Both the position numbers and the translations under genes were made by a program. DNA of 33,870 nucleotides from DATARN01 sp036264135 (GTDB taxonomy: Bacteria > Actinomycetota > Acidimicrobiia > Acidimicrobiales > Palsa-688), in contig DATARN010000088.1 in the NCBI GenBank assembly GCA_036264135.1, forward strand, positions 1 through 33,870, written 5' to 3'. The notes below the pieces were generated by a model that was given only the letters and a program-made list of their open reading frames with translations, was not told the DNA's origin and searched no databases. This document shows, in pieces, positions 18,066-25,434 of the stretch (position 1 is its first letter; every line of letters starts with the position of its first letter).

Positions 18066-18071
18066 AGGCTA
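18066..18071 (-). promoter_or_regulatory. Putative -10 box (TAGCCT) of the ICL/PEPM-family gene
   Basis: TAGCCT stands 6 bases before ATG 18059. Its first three bases are also the TAG stop codon of the upstream membrane-protein gene, so the lyase and repeat-protein genes may be transcribed on their own. Confidence 0.5.
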
Positions 18072-18950
18072 GGAGCCGACCGGCACGCGCCGCCGCCCCG
18101 CCTCGGCCAGGACCTGACCGGGGCGGGTGGGGGTGAACAGCAGGCGGCCCGAGGCTCCCTGCTCCCCGGCGAGCCGGCCCGGCTTCACGCGGGTCATGTC
18201 GATCTTCTGCAGGAGCACCAGCTCCACCGCCAGGCCGAGGGCGCCCTGGGTGAGGTCCAGCGAGTCGGAGTCCGCGGGCGCCGGGCGCAGCGCCTCGATC
18301 ATGGTGCGGGGGAACAGGACCGGGTCGAGCAGGGCAAGGGGGTCGTGGAGGACGACGCCGGCGGGGACGAACACCACCCAGCGCCGCGACAGGCTGTGGA
18401 GTGACCGGCCGAGCACCCAGGCCAGCGCCGAGCCCATGACCACGACGATGGCGCCGGCGACCCACGCCCGGGCGGCGAGGAGCAGCACGCCGGCGACCGG
18501 CGCCCCGACGGTGACCGCCCACGACAGCTCGAGGGGTCCGAGCAGCAACGGGCCGGGCGGCCGGAGGGGGTAGCGGCGCTCGTTGGGGTAGGCGGGGCCA
18601 TTGGCGTACAAGGCACCGGTGGCCGGGGTGAAGGCCAGGACGACGTCGGCGCCGGCCAGCACCACCGCCGCGACCGCGGCCAGGCCGGACGGCCGCCCGG
18701 TGCCGGCGGCCGCCGCCGCCGCCGCCAACGCCGCCGGGGCGAAGAGCCGCAGGGCGGTCAGGCCGAGCGGGTGGGGGACCAGGGTGCCGACCAGCACCAC
18801 CGCCCAGGGGGCCCACAGCACGACGGTCGCCGCCAACCGCACCGCCTCGCTGTGAGGGTGGAGGGCGGCGCCGAAGGCCGGCCCGGCGGCGAAGGGCAGC
18901 GCCACCCAGCCGGCCCGGAGCATCCAGGGGTAGAGGCGCGTCCACGTCAT
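18069..18950 (-). CDS. Conserved-type polytopic membrane protein, function unknown
   Basis: A 293-residue protein. The N-terminal two-thirds holds roughly six hydrophobic segments, including WVALPFAAGPAFGAAL, LAATVVLWAPWAVVLVGTLV, LFAPAALAAAAAAAG, LAAVAAVVLAGADVVLAF, a pair around AVTVGAPVAGVLLLAARAW, and AIVVVMGSALAWVL. A soluble C-terminal domain (about 195-293) contains SLSRRWVVFVPAGVVLHDPLALLDPVLF, then a pair of DLTQGALGLAVELVLLQ-like strands. I recognise no enzyme motif. The ATG at 18950 is preferred over upstream in-frame starts because GAGG stands 4 bases before it (18955-18958), so this gene is leadered. It is divergent from ligA across 71 bases, in which I see only promoters. Confidence 0.72.
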   Translation of the reverse strand: MTWTRLYPWMLRAGWVALPFAAGPAFGAALHPHSEAVRLAATVVLWAPWAVVLVGTLVPHPLGLTALRLFAPAALAAAAAAAGTGRPSGLAAVAAVVLAGADVVLAFTPATGALYANGPAYPNERRYPLRPPGPLLLGPLELSWAVTVGAPVAGVLLLAARAWVAGAIVVVMGSALAWVLGRSLHSLSRRWVVFVPAGVVLHDPLALLDPVLFPRTMIEALRPAPADSDSLDLTQGALGLAVELVLLQKIDMTRVKPGRLAGEQGASGRLLFTPTRPGQVLAEAGRRRVPVGS

Positions 18951-19007
18951 GACACCTCGATGGTCGCGCGGCGTCCGGGCAACCGTCAGATCGTCACAGC
19001 TGGTCAG

Positions 19008-19013
19008 TAGCCT
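19008..19013 (+). promoter_or_regulatory. Putative -10 box (TAGCCT) of ligA
   Basis: TAGCCT stands 8 bases before ATG 19022, with no Shine-Dalgarno sequence between. Confidence 0.5.
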
Positions 19014-19021
19014 CGTCGGCG

Positions 19022-21049
19022 ATGGCGACAGAGGCACCAGCCGAGCGGGCGGAGCGCCTGCGCCGGACGATCGAGCACCACAACCGGCGCTACTACGAGT
19101 TCGACGACCCCGAGATCAGCGACGCCGACTACGACGCCCTGGTTCGCGAGCTGCAGGCCGTGGAGGAGGAGTTCCCCGACGTCCGGACCCCCGACTCGCC
19201 GACGCAGACGGTGGGCGCCGGCGTTTCGACCCTCTTCGCCGAGGCCCGCCACCTCCAGCCCATGATGTCGCTCGACAACGCCACCACCTTCGAGGACTTG
19301 CAGGCGTGGGTCAAGCGGATGGACCGCTTCATCGAGGGGGAGGTGGCCTTCACCTGCGAGCTCAAGATCGACGGCTTGGCCATGTCCCTGCTCTACCGGG
19401 AGGGCACGCTCACCCGGGCCGCGACCCGGGGCGACGGGGTGGTGGGGGAGGACGTCACCCCCAATGTGCTGACCATCGGAGTCATCCCCAAGGAGCTCAA
19501 GACGGCGCCGGCGGTGCTCGAGGTCCGAGGCGAGGTGTACATGCCCGTCTCCGCCTTCGAGGAGCTGAACCGCCGGCAACTGGCCGAGGGCGGCCGGGTC
19601 TTCAGCAACCCCCGCAACTCCGGGGCGGGGTCCCTGCGCCAGAAGGACCCCGCCATCACCGCCAGTCGCGAGCTGTCCTTCTGGGCCTACCAGCTGGGCG
19701 CCATGGAAGGCGGTCCCACCTTCACCGAGCACAGCCAGACGTTGGCGTGGCTCCGCGACGAGGGCTTCCCGGTGAACCCCAACATCGCCACCCTCCACGG
19801 CCTCGACGAGGTCGACGAGTACTGCCACCACTGGTTGGAGCATCGCCACGACCTCGACTACGAGATCGACGGCGTGGTCGTCAAGGTGGACAACCTGGCC
19901 CAGCGGCGGGAGCTGGGCGCCACGTCGAAGGCGCCCCGGTGGGCCATCGCCTTCAAGTTCCCGCCCGAGGAGCGCACCACCCTCCTCAAGGACATCATGG
20001 TGTCCATCGGGCGGACGGGGAAAGCGACGCCCTTCGCCATGCTGGAGCCGGTGTTCGTCAGCGGCAGCACGGTGAAGCTGGCCACGTTGCACAACGAGGA
20101 CCAGGTCCGGGCCAAGGACGTCCGCCCCGGCGACACCGTCATCGTGCGCAAGGCGGGCGACGTCATCCCCGAGGTGCGGGGCCCGGTCCTCTCGCTGCGC
20201 CCGCCGGGGCTGGTCCCGTGGACCTTCCCGACGACCTGCCCGGTGTGCGGCCAGCCACTGGTGCGCCTGGAGGCGGAGAGCGACACCTTCTGCGTCAACA
20301 CCGACTGTCCCGGCCAGCGGGTGATGCGCATCAGTCACTTCGCCGGGCGGGGCGCCATGGACATCGAGGGCCTGGGCGAGCGGACGGTCGGCCAGTTCTG
20401 CCAGGCCGGGCTCCTGCGCGACGTGGCCGACATCTACCGCCTGGACTTCGACCGGGTACGGGAATTCGAGGGGTTCGGCGACATCTCCATCGCCAACCTG
20501 CAGCGGGCCATCGAGGCGTCGAAGGAACGACCCCTGGCCAACCTCCTCGTGGGACTCTCCATCCGCCACCTCGGCGGCACGGGCAGCCAGGTGCTGGCCC
20601 GTTCCCTCGGCCATCTCGACCGCATCATGGCGGCGCCCGTCGAGGAGATGGCGGCCATCGAGGGCATCGGCCCGGTGATCGCGGCCAGCGTCCGTCAGTT
20701 CTTCGACCTCGAGGTCAACCGCGAGGTGGTGGAGCGCCTCCGCGGCGCCGGGGTCAATTTCACCGGCCCGGAGGCGCCGAGCGCCCCCCAGGTGCTCGCC
20801 GGCATGTCGGTCGTGGTCACGGGCACGCTGGAGGGCTGGTCGCGGGAGGCGGCGGAGGAGGCCATCAAGCGCCACGGCGGCAAGGCGCCGGGGAGCGTCT
20901 CCAAGAAGACCACCGCCGTCGTCGCCGGCGCCGAACCGGGCCAGGCCAAGCTGACCAAGGCCCAGGACCTGGGCGTGCCCGTCCTGGACGAGAGCGGTTT
21001 CGCCCACCTTCTCGAGACGGGCGAGCTGCCGCCGGCTACAGGGTCGTAA
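19022..21049 (+). CDS. ligA: NAD-dependent DNA ligase
   Basis: The replicative ligase that seals nicks using NAD+. The 675-residue length is normal. Domains in order: NAD-binding Ia (HHNRRYYEFDDPEISDADYD at about 19-38); adenylation domain with KIDG and the AMP-accepting Lys115; OB fold (about 320-400); Cys4 zinc finger starting CPVC at 406-409 and closing with CVNTDCPG; helix-hairpin-helix region (about 430-590) with FEGFGDISIANL and IEGIGPVIAASV; and a C-terminal BRCT domain (about 595-672, MSVVVTGTLEGWSREAAEEAI). All key residues seen are intact. Its 3' end overlaps the convergent hypothetical gene by 14 bases. Confidence 0.97.
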   Translation: MATEAPAERAERLRRTIEHHNRRYYEFDDPEISDADYDALVRELQAVEEEFPDVRTPDSPTQTVGAGVSTLFAEARHLQPMMSLDNATTFEDLQAWVKRMDRFIEGEVAFTCELKIDGLAMSLLYREGTLTRAATRGDGVVGEDVTPNVLTIGVIPKELKTAPAVLEVRGEVYMPVSAFEELNRRQLAEGGRVFSNPRNSGAGSLRQKDPAITASRELSFWAYQLGAMEGGPTFTEHSQTLAWLRDEGFPVNPNIATLHGLDEVDEYCHHWLEHRHDLDYEIDGVVVKVDNLAQRRELGATSKAPRWAIAFKFPPEERTTLLKDIMVSIGRTGKATPFAMLEPVFVSGSTVKLATLHNEDQVRAKDVRPGDTVIVRKAGDVIPEVRGPVLSLRPPGLVPWTFPTTCPVCGQPLVRLEAESDTFCVNTDCPGQRVMRISHFAGRGAMDIEGLGERTVGQFCQAGLLRDVADIYRLDFDRVREFEGFGDISIANLQRAIEASKERPLANLLVGLSIRHLGGTGSQVLARSLGHLDRIMAAPVEEMAAIEGIGPVIAASVRQFFDLEVNREVVERLRGAGVNFTGPEAPSAPQVLAGMSVVVTGTLEGWSREAAEEAIKRHGGKAPGSVSKKTTAVVAGAEPGQAKLTKAQDLGVPVLDESGFAHLLETGELPPATGS

Positions 21050-21476
21050 AGCACCAGCCGAAGGGCTGGCCGCTGTCGGCGAGGTTGGTGGTGCGGGTGA
21101 TCCGGATGTTCACGCACACCCGGCCGGCGGGGAGTTCGGTGAGGGTGCGCCCCGGACCGGGGCTGAAGGTGTACTGGTTGGTGCCCGAGTTGACCTGCAG
21201 CTCGTCCTGGGGGATGCCCACGGCCGACCCCCGGTTGACGCTGATGGCCATGCCCTCGCTGTTCTGGTAGGCGAGGGTGTAACCGGCGGCCAACTGGACC
21301 GAGATCATCGACTGCCGCAGCGCCGACGCCCCGTCGGGGGGGAACTCGGCGCGGACCGCCGAGTTCCTGATCACCACCGGGGAGTTGGTGGGGCGCACCT
21401 GGGTGAACCCGTACACCATCAGGGCGGCGGCGAAGGCCAGCACCAGGGAGATGACGGCGCGGCGAGGGGTGATCAT
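21036..21476 (-). CDS. Hypothetical membrane-anchored extracytoplasmic protein
   Basis: A 146-residue protein with a basic start (MITPRRAV), one hydrophobic segment (about 8-26, ISLVLAFAAALMVYGFTQV) and no lipobox, so either an anchor or a signal peptide. The remaining 120 residues are polar and beta-rich (PVVIRNSAVRAEFPPDGASALRQSMISVQL). Two cysteines late in the chain (RVCVNIRI and GWCFTTL) could form a disulfide. I recognise no family. The ATG sits in an ATGA overlap with the upstream small gene, so the two form an operon, and it ends inside the last 14 bases of the convergent ligA. Confidence 0.7.
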   Translation of the reverse strand: MITPRRAVISLVLAFAAALMVYGFTQVRPTNSPVVIRNSAVRAEFPPDGASALRQSMISVQLAAGYTLAYQNSEGMAISVNRGSAVGIPQDELQVNSGTNQYTFSPGPGRTLTELPAGRVCVNIRITRTTNLADSGQPFGWCFTTL

Positions 21477-21829
21477 CGGGACAGGGTGTCGTGTTCCGCC
21501 GCGAAGCAGCGTGCCAGCCGGCGGTTGAAGACCTCGATGCGGATGCGCAGCTCGCCGTCAGGCATCCCGTCGCGGACCGCCTCCATGATCTTCCAGAGCC
21601 GGGGATAGACGATGCCGTCGACGTCGCAGGCCATCCGCCGCGGGACCTCGCCCCGCTGGCGGCGCAGCCCCACCGACCGCAACGGTTGGGCGAGGAGACC
21701 GGCGATCACGTCGCCGTGGTCGGCGGCGTCGGCCTCCAGCTGGGCGAGGAGGGCGGCCCGCTGCGCCTCGTCCCACAGGCCGCCTCGGCGAACGAATTCC
21801 TCGAGTTCGTCGACCAGGGCGAGACGCAT
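21473..21829 (-). CDS. Small hypothetical helical protein
   Basis: A 118-residue cytoplasmic protein, mostly helix, rich in Arg, Glu and Leu. Recognisable stretches are LVDELEEFVRRGGLWDEAQRAALLAQLEADA (about 4-34) and a basic segment around LRRQRGEVPRRMACDVDG. I know no family for it. The ATG at 21829 was chosen over upstream in-frame starts because the earlier sequence is low-complexity and because CACAAT (minus, 21841-21836) lies exactly 6 bases before it, as at other leaderless genes here. It is divergent from the PASTA kinase gene across 73 bases and overlaps the next gene by ATGA. Confidence 0.65.
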   Translation of the reverse strand: MRLALVDELEEFVRRGGLWDEAQRAALLAQLEADAADHGDVIAGLLAQPLRSVGLRRQRGEVPRRMACDVDGIVYPRLWKIMEAVRDGMPDGELRIRIEVFNRRLARCFAAEHDTLSR

Positions 21830-21835
21830 CCGCCC

Positions 21836-21841
21836 ATTGTG
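21836..21841 (-). promoter_or_regulatory. Putative -10 box (CACAAT) of the small hypothetical operon
   Basis: CACAAT keeps the A at the second and the T at the sixth position and stands 6 bases before ATG 21829. It departs from TANNNT at the first base. Confidence 0.3.
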
Positions 21842-21890
21842 GCGTCGCCGCGGCCGTCCTGGCATCCCCCTTGCCGGCGCGCCCCCCCGG

Positions 21891-21896
21891 TACGGT
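21891..21896 (+). promoter_or_regulatory. Putative -10 box (TACGGT) of the PASTA kinase gene
   Basis: TACGGT ends exactly 6 bases before GTG 21903, which favours that start over the ORF's far-upstream ATG. Confidence 0.5.
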
Positions 21897-21902
21897 GGGA
21901 TC

Positions 21903-23843
21903 GTGGCGACGTCGCGCATCGTCGAGCATGTGGGGCGCGTCCTGAGCGACCGCTACCGCCTCATCAGACCCCTGGGTACCGGCGCGTCCGCCCACGTCTA
22001 CGTGGCCGAGGATGTGACGTTGCGCCGGCGAGTGGCGGTGAAGCTGCTGCACCCGGGGCTGGCCGACGACGAGGCGTTCCTCCGCCGGTTCCAGGCCGAG
22101 GCCCGGGTGGTCGCCGCCCTGCGCCACCCCCACATCGTGCGGGTCTACGACTGGGGGGACGACCGCGGCAGCCCGTTCCTCGTCATGGAACTGCTGGAGG
22201 GGGGCAGCCTGCGCAGCGTCCTCGACCGGGGCCACGTGCTCACCCCGGCCCAGGCGGCCCGGCTCGGCGCCGACACCGCCACCGCCCTCGACTACGCCCA
22301 CAAACGCGGCCTGGTCCACCGGGACATCAAGCCCGCCAACCTCCTCTTCGACGAGGACGGCCAGGTGTCGGTGGCAGATTTCGGCCTGGCCCGGGCGCTG
22401 GCCGAGGCGACCTGGACCGAGCCGGTCGGGTCCATGCTGGGCACCGCCCGCTACGCCGCCCCCGAGCAGATCAGCGGTGGGGCCCTCGACGGCAAGGCCG
22501 ATGTGTACGCCCTGGCCCTCGTGCTGGTCGAAGCGGTGACCGGCAAGGTGCCCTTCGCCGCCGACACGACCATCGGCACCCTCATGGCCCGGGTCGACCG
22601 CGACCTGCCCGTGCCCGCCGACCTCGGCCTCCTCGGTGCCGCGGTGGCAGGGGCCGGGATGGCGGACCCGAACGCCCGCAGCGACGCCGCCGCCCTGGCC
22701 GCCGGCCTGGCCGCAGCCGCCCGCCAACTCCCCCCGCCCGCCCCCCTTCCCCTGGCCTCGGCGCTCGACCGGGCCGACGTGGAAGAGGATCCCGATCTCA
22801 CCGAGTTGCCGGGCCGCCGCCGCCCGTTCGACGCCGAAGCGGCCGAACGTCTCCCGGTCGGCCGGCCGGAGCCGCGGGCGCCGCTCGAGCCCCTCGCCGC
22901 CCCGCGCCCGGCGCCCGGACGGGGCGAGAAGCGAACCGCCGGCGCGGCGCCGGCGGGCCGCCGGAAGCGGCGGTGGTGGCCGCTCGCCCTGCTGGCCGTG
23001 CTCCTCGTCGCCGGGGCGGCGGCGGCCTACGCCGCCTGGCCCCGGGCCAAGGCGAAGCACCCGGTCCCCAACCTCCTCCACGACACCGTGGCCGTCGCCC
23101 AGCAGGCCTTACGGCCCTGGCACTTCACCCTGCGGACCAACCCGACGTACAACGACACGGAACCGGTCGGGCACATCATCAGCCAGGCCCAGGCCCAGGG
23201 CGCGGTGTTGCCCGAGGGATCGGTGGTCGCGGTGGCGGTGTCCCTCGGACCGCCCCCCGTGCCCGTGCCCGTGCTGGTGGGGCTGTCGGAGCAGGACGCC
23301 AAGCAGCGGCTCATCGGCGCCGGCCTGGCCGAGGGAACGGTCACCCACCGCTACGACAACACCGCCGCCAAGGGCACGGTGCTGTCGACCTCGGCGGGAT
23401 CGGCCGTCCAGCTCACCAAGGGCACCGCGGTCGACCTGCTCATCTCCGACGGGCCGCCCGTCGTCCGCGTGCCCCCGGTCACCCCCACCCAGGGGATCGC
23501 AGGCGCTCAGGCGACCCTGGCCGCGGTCGGCCTCAAGGCGGTGGAGACCGACGCCTTCTCCACCACCGTGCCCAAAGGCCAGGTCATCAGCACCAATCCG
23601 GCGGCCGGCACGTCCCTCACCATCGGCAGCACGGTCACCGTCACGGTGTCCAAGGGCCCGGACCTGGTGCCGGTGACCGATGTTCACGGACAGTCGGTCG
23701 GCGCCGCCACCCAGGCCCTCCAGAGCGCCGGCTTCACGGTGAGCGGCGTGACGGGCAACCCGCTCAACACCGTCGTGCGGACATCGCCGGCGTCGGGCGC
23801 CATGGTGCTGCGCGGCTCCGCCGTCACGCTGTTCACCGGCTGA
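21903..23843 (+). CDS. pknB: PknB-like Ser/Thr protein kinase with PASTA repeats
   Basis: A transmembrane Hanks-type kinase that senses peptidoglycan fragments and phosphorylates division and wall proteins. The 646-residue protein has a kinase domain (about 18-275) with LGTGASAHVYVAE as Gly-loop, Lys47 in AVKLL, catalytic Asp141 in HRDIKPANLLF, Asp159 in ADFGLA, and GTARYAAPE closing the activation segment. A Pro/Ala/Arg linker leads to one membrane segment (about 359-379). Outside it are four PASTA-type repeats, starting near VPNLLHDT (388), VPVLVGLS, PPVTPTQG and VPVTDVHG; the last is short. GTG 21903 is supported by its leaderless -10. It is not beside rodA or pbpA, unlike the classical actinobacterial pknB, so orthology to PknB is uncertain. 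Confidence 0.9.
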   Translation: MATSRIVEHVGRVLSDRYRLIRPLGTGASAHVYVAEDVTLRRRVAVKLLHPGLADDEAFLRRFQAEARVVAALRHPHIVRVYDWGDDRGSPFLVMELLEGGSLRSVLDRGHVLTPAQAARLGADTATALDYAHKRGLVHRDIKPANLLFDEDGQVSVADFGLARALAEATWTEPVGSMLGTARYAAPEQISGGALDGKADVYALALVLVEAVTGKVPFAADTTIGTLMARVDRDLPVPADLGLLGAAVAGAGMADPNARSDAAALAAGLAAAARQLPPPAPLPLASALDRADVEEDPDLTELPGRRRPFDAEAAERLPVGRPEPRAPLEPLAAPRPAPGRGEKRTAGAAPAGRRKRRWWPLALLAVLLVAGAAAAYAAWPRAKAKHPVPNLLHDTVAVAQQALRPWHFTLRTNPTYNDTEPVGHIISQAQAQGAVLPEGSVVAVAVSLGPPPVPVPVLVGLSEQDAKQRLIGAGLAEGTVTHRYDNTAAKGTVLSTSAGSAVQLTKGTAVDLLISDGPPVVRVPPVTPTQGIAGAQATLAAVGLKAVETDAFSTTVPKGQVISTNPAAGTSLTIGSTVTVTVSKGPDLVPVTDVHGQSVGAATQALQSAGFTVSGVTGNPLNTVVRTSPASGAMVLRGSAVTLFTG

Positions 23844-23852
23844 AGGCTCCCG

Positions 23853-23866
23853 TAACGGCTCCGTTA
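23853..23866. promoter_or_regulatory. Candidate operator palindrome TAACGG-CT-CCGTTA
   Basis: A perfect 14-base dyad lies in the 35-base gap before the SDR gene and overlaps the first two bases of its putative -10 box. A repressor bound here would block RNA polymerase. The protein that would bind is unknown. Confidence 0.4.
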
Positions 23867-23870
23867 GTCT
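23865..23870 (+). promoter_or_regulatory. Putative -10 box (TAGTCT) of the SDR gene
   Basis: TAGTCT stands 8 bases before ATG 23879. Its first two bases belong to the TAACGG-CT-CCGTTA dyad. Confidence 0.45.
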
Positions 23871-23878
23871 CGGGCCCG

Positions 23879-24772
23879 ATGGGGGTGCTGGAAGGACGAG
23901 TAGCCGTGGTCACCGGCGCCGGCCGGGGCCTGGGCCGGGAGCACGCCCTGCTGATGGCGGCCGAAGGGGCCCGCGTGGTCGTCAACGACGCCGGCACCGG
24001 CATGGACGGCCGGGGCCACGACGCCGGGGCGGCGGCAGCCGTGGTGGCGGAGATCGTCGCCCGGGGCGGCGAGGCGGTCGCCAACGTGGACGACGTGGCC
24101 GACTGGGAGGGTGGGCGGCGAGTCATCGGCGCCGCGCTGGAATCCTTCGGTGACCTGCACGTCCTCGTCAACAACGCCGGCATCCTCCGGGACCGGGCGA
24201 TCGTGAACATGACCGAGGACGAATGGGACGACGTGATCAGGGTCCACCTGAAGGGCCATTTCGTGCCCACCCGCCACGCCGCCGCCTACTGGCGGTCGCA
24301 GGCCAAGGCGGGCGTGTCGGTCAGCGCCTCGGTCATCAACACCTCGTCGACATCGGGCTTGCTGGGCAACCCGTTCCAGGCGAACTACGGCGCCGCCAAG
24401 GCCGGCGTCGGGGCATTGACCATCATCGCGGCCCACGAGTTGGTGCACTACGGCGTGCGGGTCAACTGCATCGTCCCCGCCGCCCGCACCCGCCTCACGT
24501 CGGCCACCGAGGGGCTGCACGACATCGTCCAGCCGCCCGCCGACCCGGCCGCCTTCGACGTCTGGGACCCGGCCAACGTGGCGCCCCTGGTGGGATGGCT
24601 GGCGACCGAGGGGTGCCCGGCGACGGGGAGGGTGTTCTACATCGTCGGGGGGTCCATCCGGTTGATGACGCCGTGGGCCACGGCCGACGGTATCGACCGG
24701 CGGGGCCGCTGGACGATCGCCGACCTCGACGACGAGCTGGGCAAGCTGGTCGGCGCCGCCGGCGCCCGCTAG
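23879..24772 (+). CDS. Short-chain dehydrogenase/reductase (hydroxyacyl-CoA dehydrogenase-like)
   Basis: A 297-residue classical SDR using NAD(P)(H). The cofactor motif TGAGRGLG is at 12-19, NNAG at 98-101, and the catalytic Ser156/157, Tyr170 and Lys174 lie in INTSSTSGLLGNPFQANYGAAKAG. The opening GRVAVVTGAGRGLGREHALLMAAEGARVVVNDAG, with a long VNDAGTGMDG loop, is typical of the (3R)-hydroxyacyl-CoA dehydrogenase or FabG-like group related to the HSD17B4 N-terminal domain; the true substrate is unknown. The C-terminal tail (about 265-297) is longer than in FabG. The start is fixed by the motif distance and the leaderless -10. An SCP2-domain gene lies convergent downstream, a pairing that hints at lipid or sterol metabolism. 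Confidence 0.87.
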   Translation: MGVLEGRVAVVTGAGRGLGREHALLMAAEGARVVVNDAGTGMDGRGHDAGAAAAVVAEIVARGGEAVANVDDVADWEGGRRVIGAALESFGDLHVLVNNAGILRDRAIVNMTEDEWDDVIRVHLKGHFVPTRHAAAYWRSQAKAGVSVSASVINTSSTSGLLGNPFQANYGAAKAGVGALTIIAAHELVHYGVRVNCIVPAARTRLTSATEGLHDIVQPPADPAAFDVWDPANVAPLVGWLATEGCPATGRVFYIVGGSIRLMTPWATADGIDRRGRWTIADLDDELGKLVGAAGAR

Positions 24773-24832
24773 CCCCAGCGAAACGACCGAGGAATCCTGC
24801 TTCCTGCCCCCCAATAACCGCCGAGACGGCCG

Positions 24833-24838
24833 TACGAT
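24833..24838 (+). promoter_or_regulatory. Putative -10 box (TACGAT) before the 24847 hairpin
   Basis: TACGAT would start transcription near 24845, two bases before the outer arm of the structure at 24847-24915. No coding start follows at the proper distance. No good -35 is seen. Confidence 0.35.
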
Positions 24839-24846
24839 GAGTCCAT

Positions 24847-24915
24847 AGGGTCTGGCTGGCGGCGTTGTACAGGCAATGATCCCCAGCCGTTGCCGGCGCA
24901 GCCGCCCCAGACCCT
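24847..24915. ncRNA. Structured element between convergent genes: small RNA candidate or bidirectional terminator
   Basis: AGGGTCTGG (24847-24855) pairs with CCAGACCCT (24907-24915). After a two-base bulge (CT), GGCGGC (24858-24863) pairs with GCCGCC (24901-24906), giving a 15-bp closing stem. Inside is a second hairpin, GGCAA (24872-24876) with TTGCC (24890-24894). A TACGAT -10 box sits so that a transcript would begin at the base of the stem, arguing for an RNA of about 70 bases. It also begins 5 bases after the SCP2 stop on the minus strand and 74 bases after the SDR stop, so a terminator is the simpler reading. There is no T-tract (CTTCTCT follows). It is not a tRNA: there is no T-loop or 7-bp acceptor pattern. 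Confidence 0.45.
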
Positions 24916-24920
24916 CTTCT

Positions 24921-25337
24921 CTACTCGGTCATCTCCCGCACGGCACGGGCGATGGCCACCGCCGTCGGATCGGGGTTCACGGCCAGCGACTGCAGGACCA
25001 TCAGCTTGGCCAGGTCACCCTCGACCTTGATCTTCCCCGACATGAACGCCTGGATGGCGATCTGGGGATGGCCCTCCACGAGGATGGCCTTGGCGGTGGC
25101 GTAGTCCAGTGTGAGGGTGCAGTCGGGGTCGGGAAGGTGTCCGGCCTCGACGTCGATCTCCGCCGCCGACGTATCGAGATGGGCATCCAGAGAACCCTCG
25201 CCGAAGGGGACCTCGGTGACGACCAGGTTCACCCTGACCATGGGGCCACCATTGGCCTCGCCGCCACCGGAGATCTCCTTGCGGATCCGGCGGGCCGCCG
25301 CGACCCACTCGTCGCTTAGGAAGGGGTACTTGTCCAC
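24921..25337 (-). CDS. SCP2 sterol-binding domain protein
   Basis: A 138-residue protein made of a single SCP2-type lipid-binding domain. The short N-terminal helix (VDKYPFLSDEWVAAARRIRKEI) is followed by beta strands (VRVNLVVTEVPF), then the family core of a DCTLTLDYATAKAILVE strand-helix, FMSGKIKVEGDLAKLMVLQ, and a C-terminal helix. The IKVEGDLAKLM string is characteristic of SCP2 domains. It probably binds or carries a lipid or acyl-CoA; the ligand is unknown. The GTG at 25337 is chosen because a strong GAGGAGG lies 9 bases before it (25347-25353), with a TAGGGT -10 further upstream. It is divergent from gatC and convergent with the SDR gene. Confidence 0.85.
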   Translation of the reverse strand: MDKYPFLSDEWVAAARRIRKEISGGGEANGGPMVRVNLVVTEVPFGEGSLDAHLDTSAAEIDVEAGHLPDPDCTLTLDYATAKAILVEGHPQIAIQAFMSGKIKVEGDLAKLMVLQSLAVNPDPTAVAIARAVREMTE

Positions 25338-25365
25338 CGGCGCCTGCCTCCTCGGGTCGTGCGGC

Positions 25366-25371
25366 ACCCTA
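25366..25371 (-). promoter_or_regulatory. Putative -10 box (TAGGGT) of the SCP2-domain gene
   Basis: TAGGGT on the minus strand would start a transcript near 25359. That leaves a 22-base leader with the GAGGAGG ribosome site, a leadered contrast to most genes here. Confidence 0.5.
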
Positions 25372-25421
25372 GTCGCCGTCGGGGACAAATCAATCCCGGT
25401 CGGCGTCTCCGCCCACCCGCC

Positions 25422-25427
25422 TACCAT
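25422..25427 (+). promoter_or_regulatory. Putative -10 box (TACCAT) of gatC
   Basis: TACCAT stands 7 bases before ATG 25435. An in-frame ATG at 25426 begins inside this box, which makes the later start more likely. Confidence 0.5.
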
Positions 25428-25434
25428 GATCGCC

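Noticed and set aside
18949..21270. 773-codon plus-strand frame over ligA
   Set aside because: Out-of-frame shadow of ligA, which carries all ligase domains in the correct frame.
24847..24915. tRNA or SRP RNA at the convergent spacer
   Set aside because: No anticodon arm or T-loop, a closing stem of 9+6 bp instead of 7, and no conserved SRP tetraloop or helix 8 sequence.
24876..25319. 147-codon plus-strand open frame after the SDR gene
   Set aside because: Antisense to the SCP2-domain gene, which has a strong ribosome site and family core motifs.
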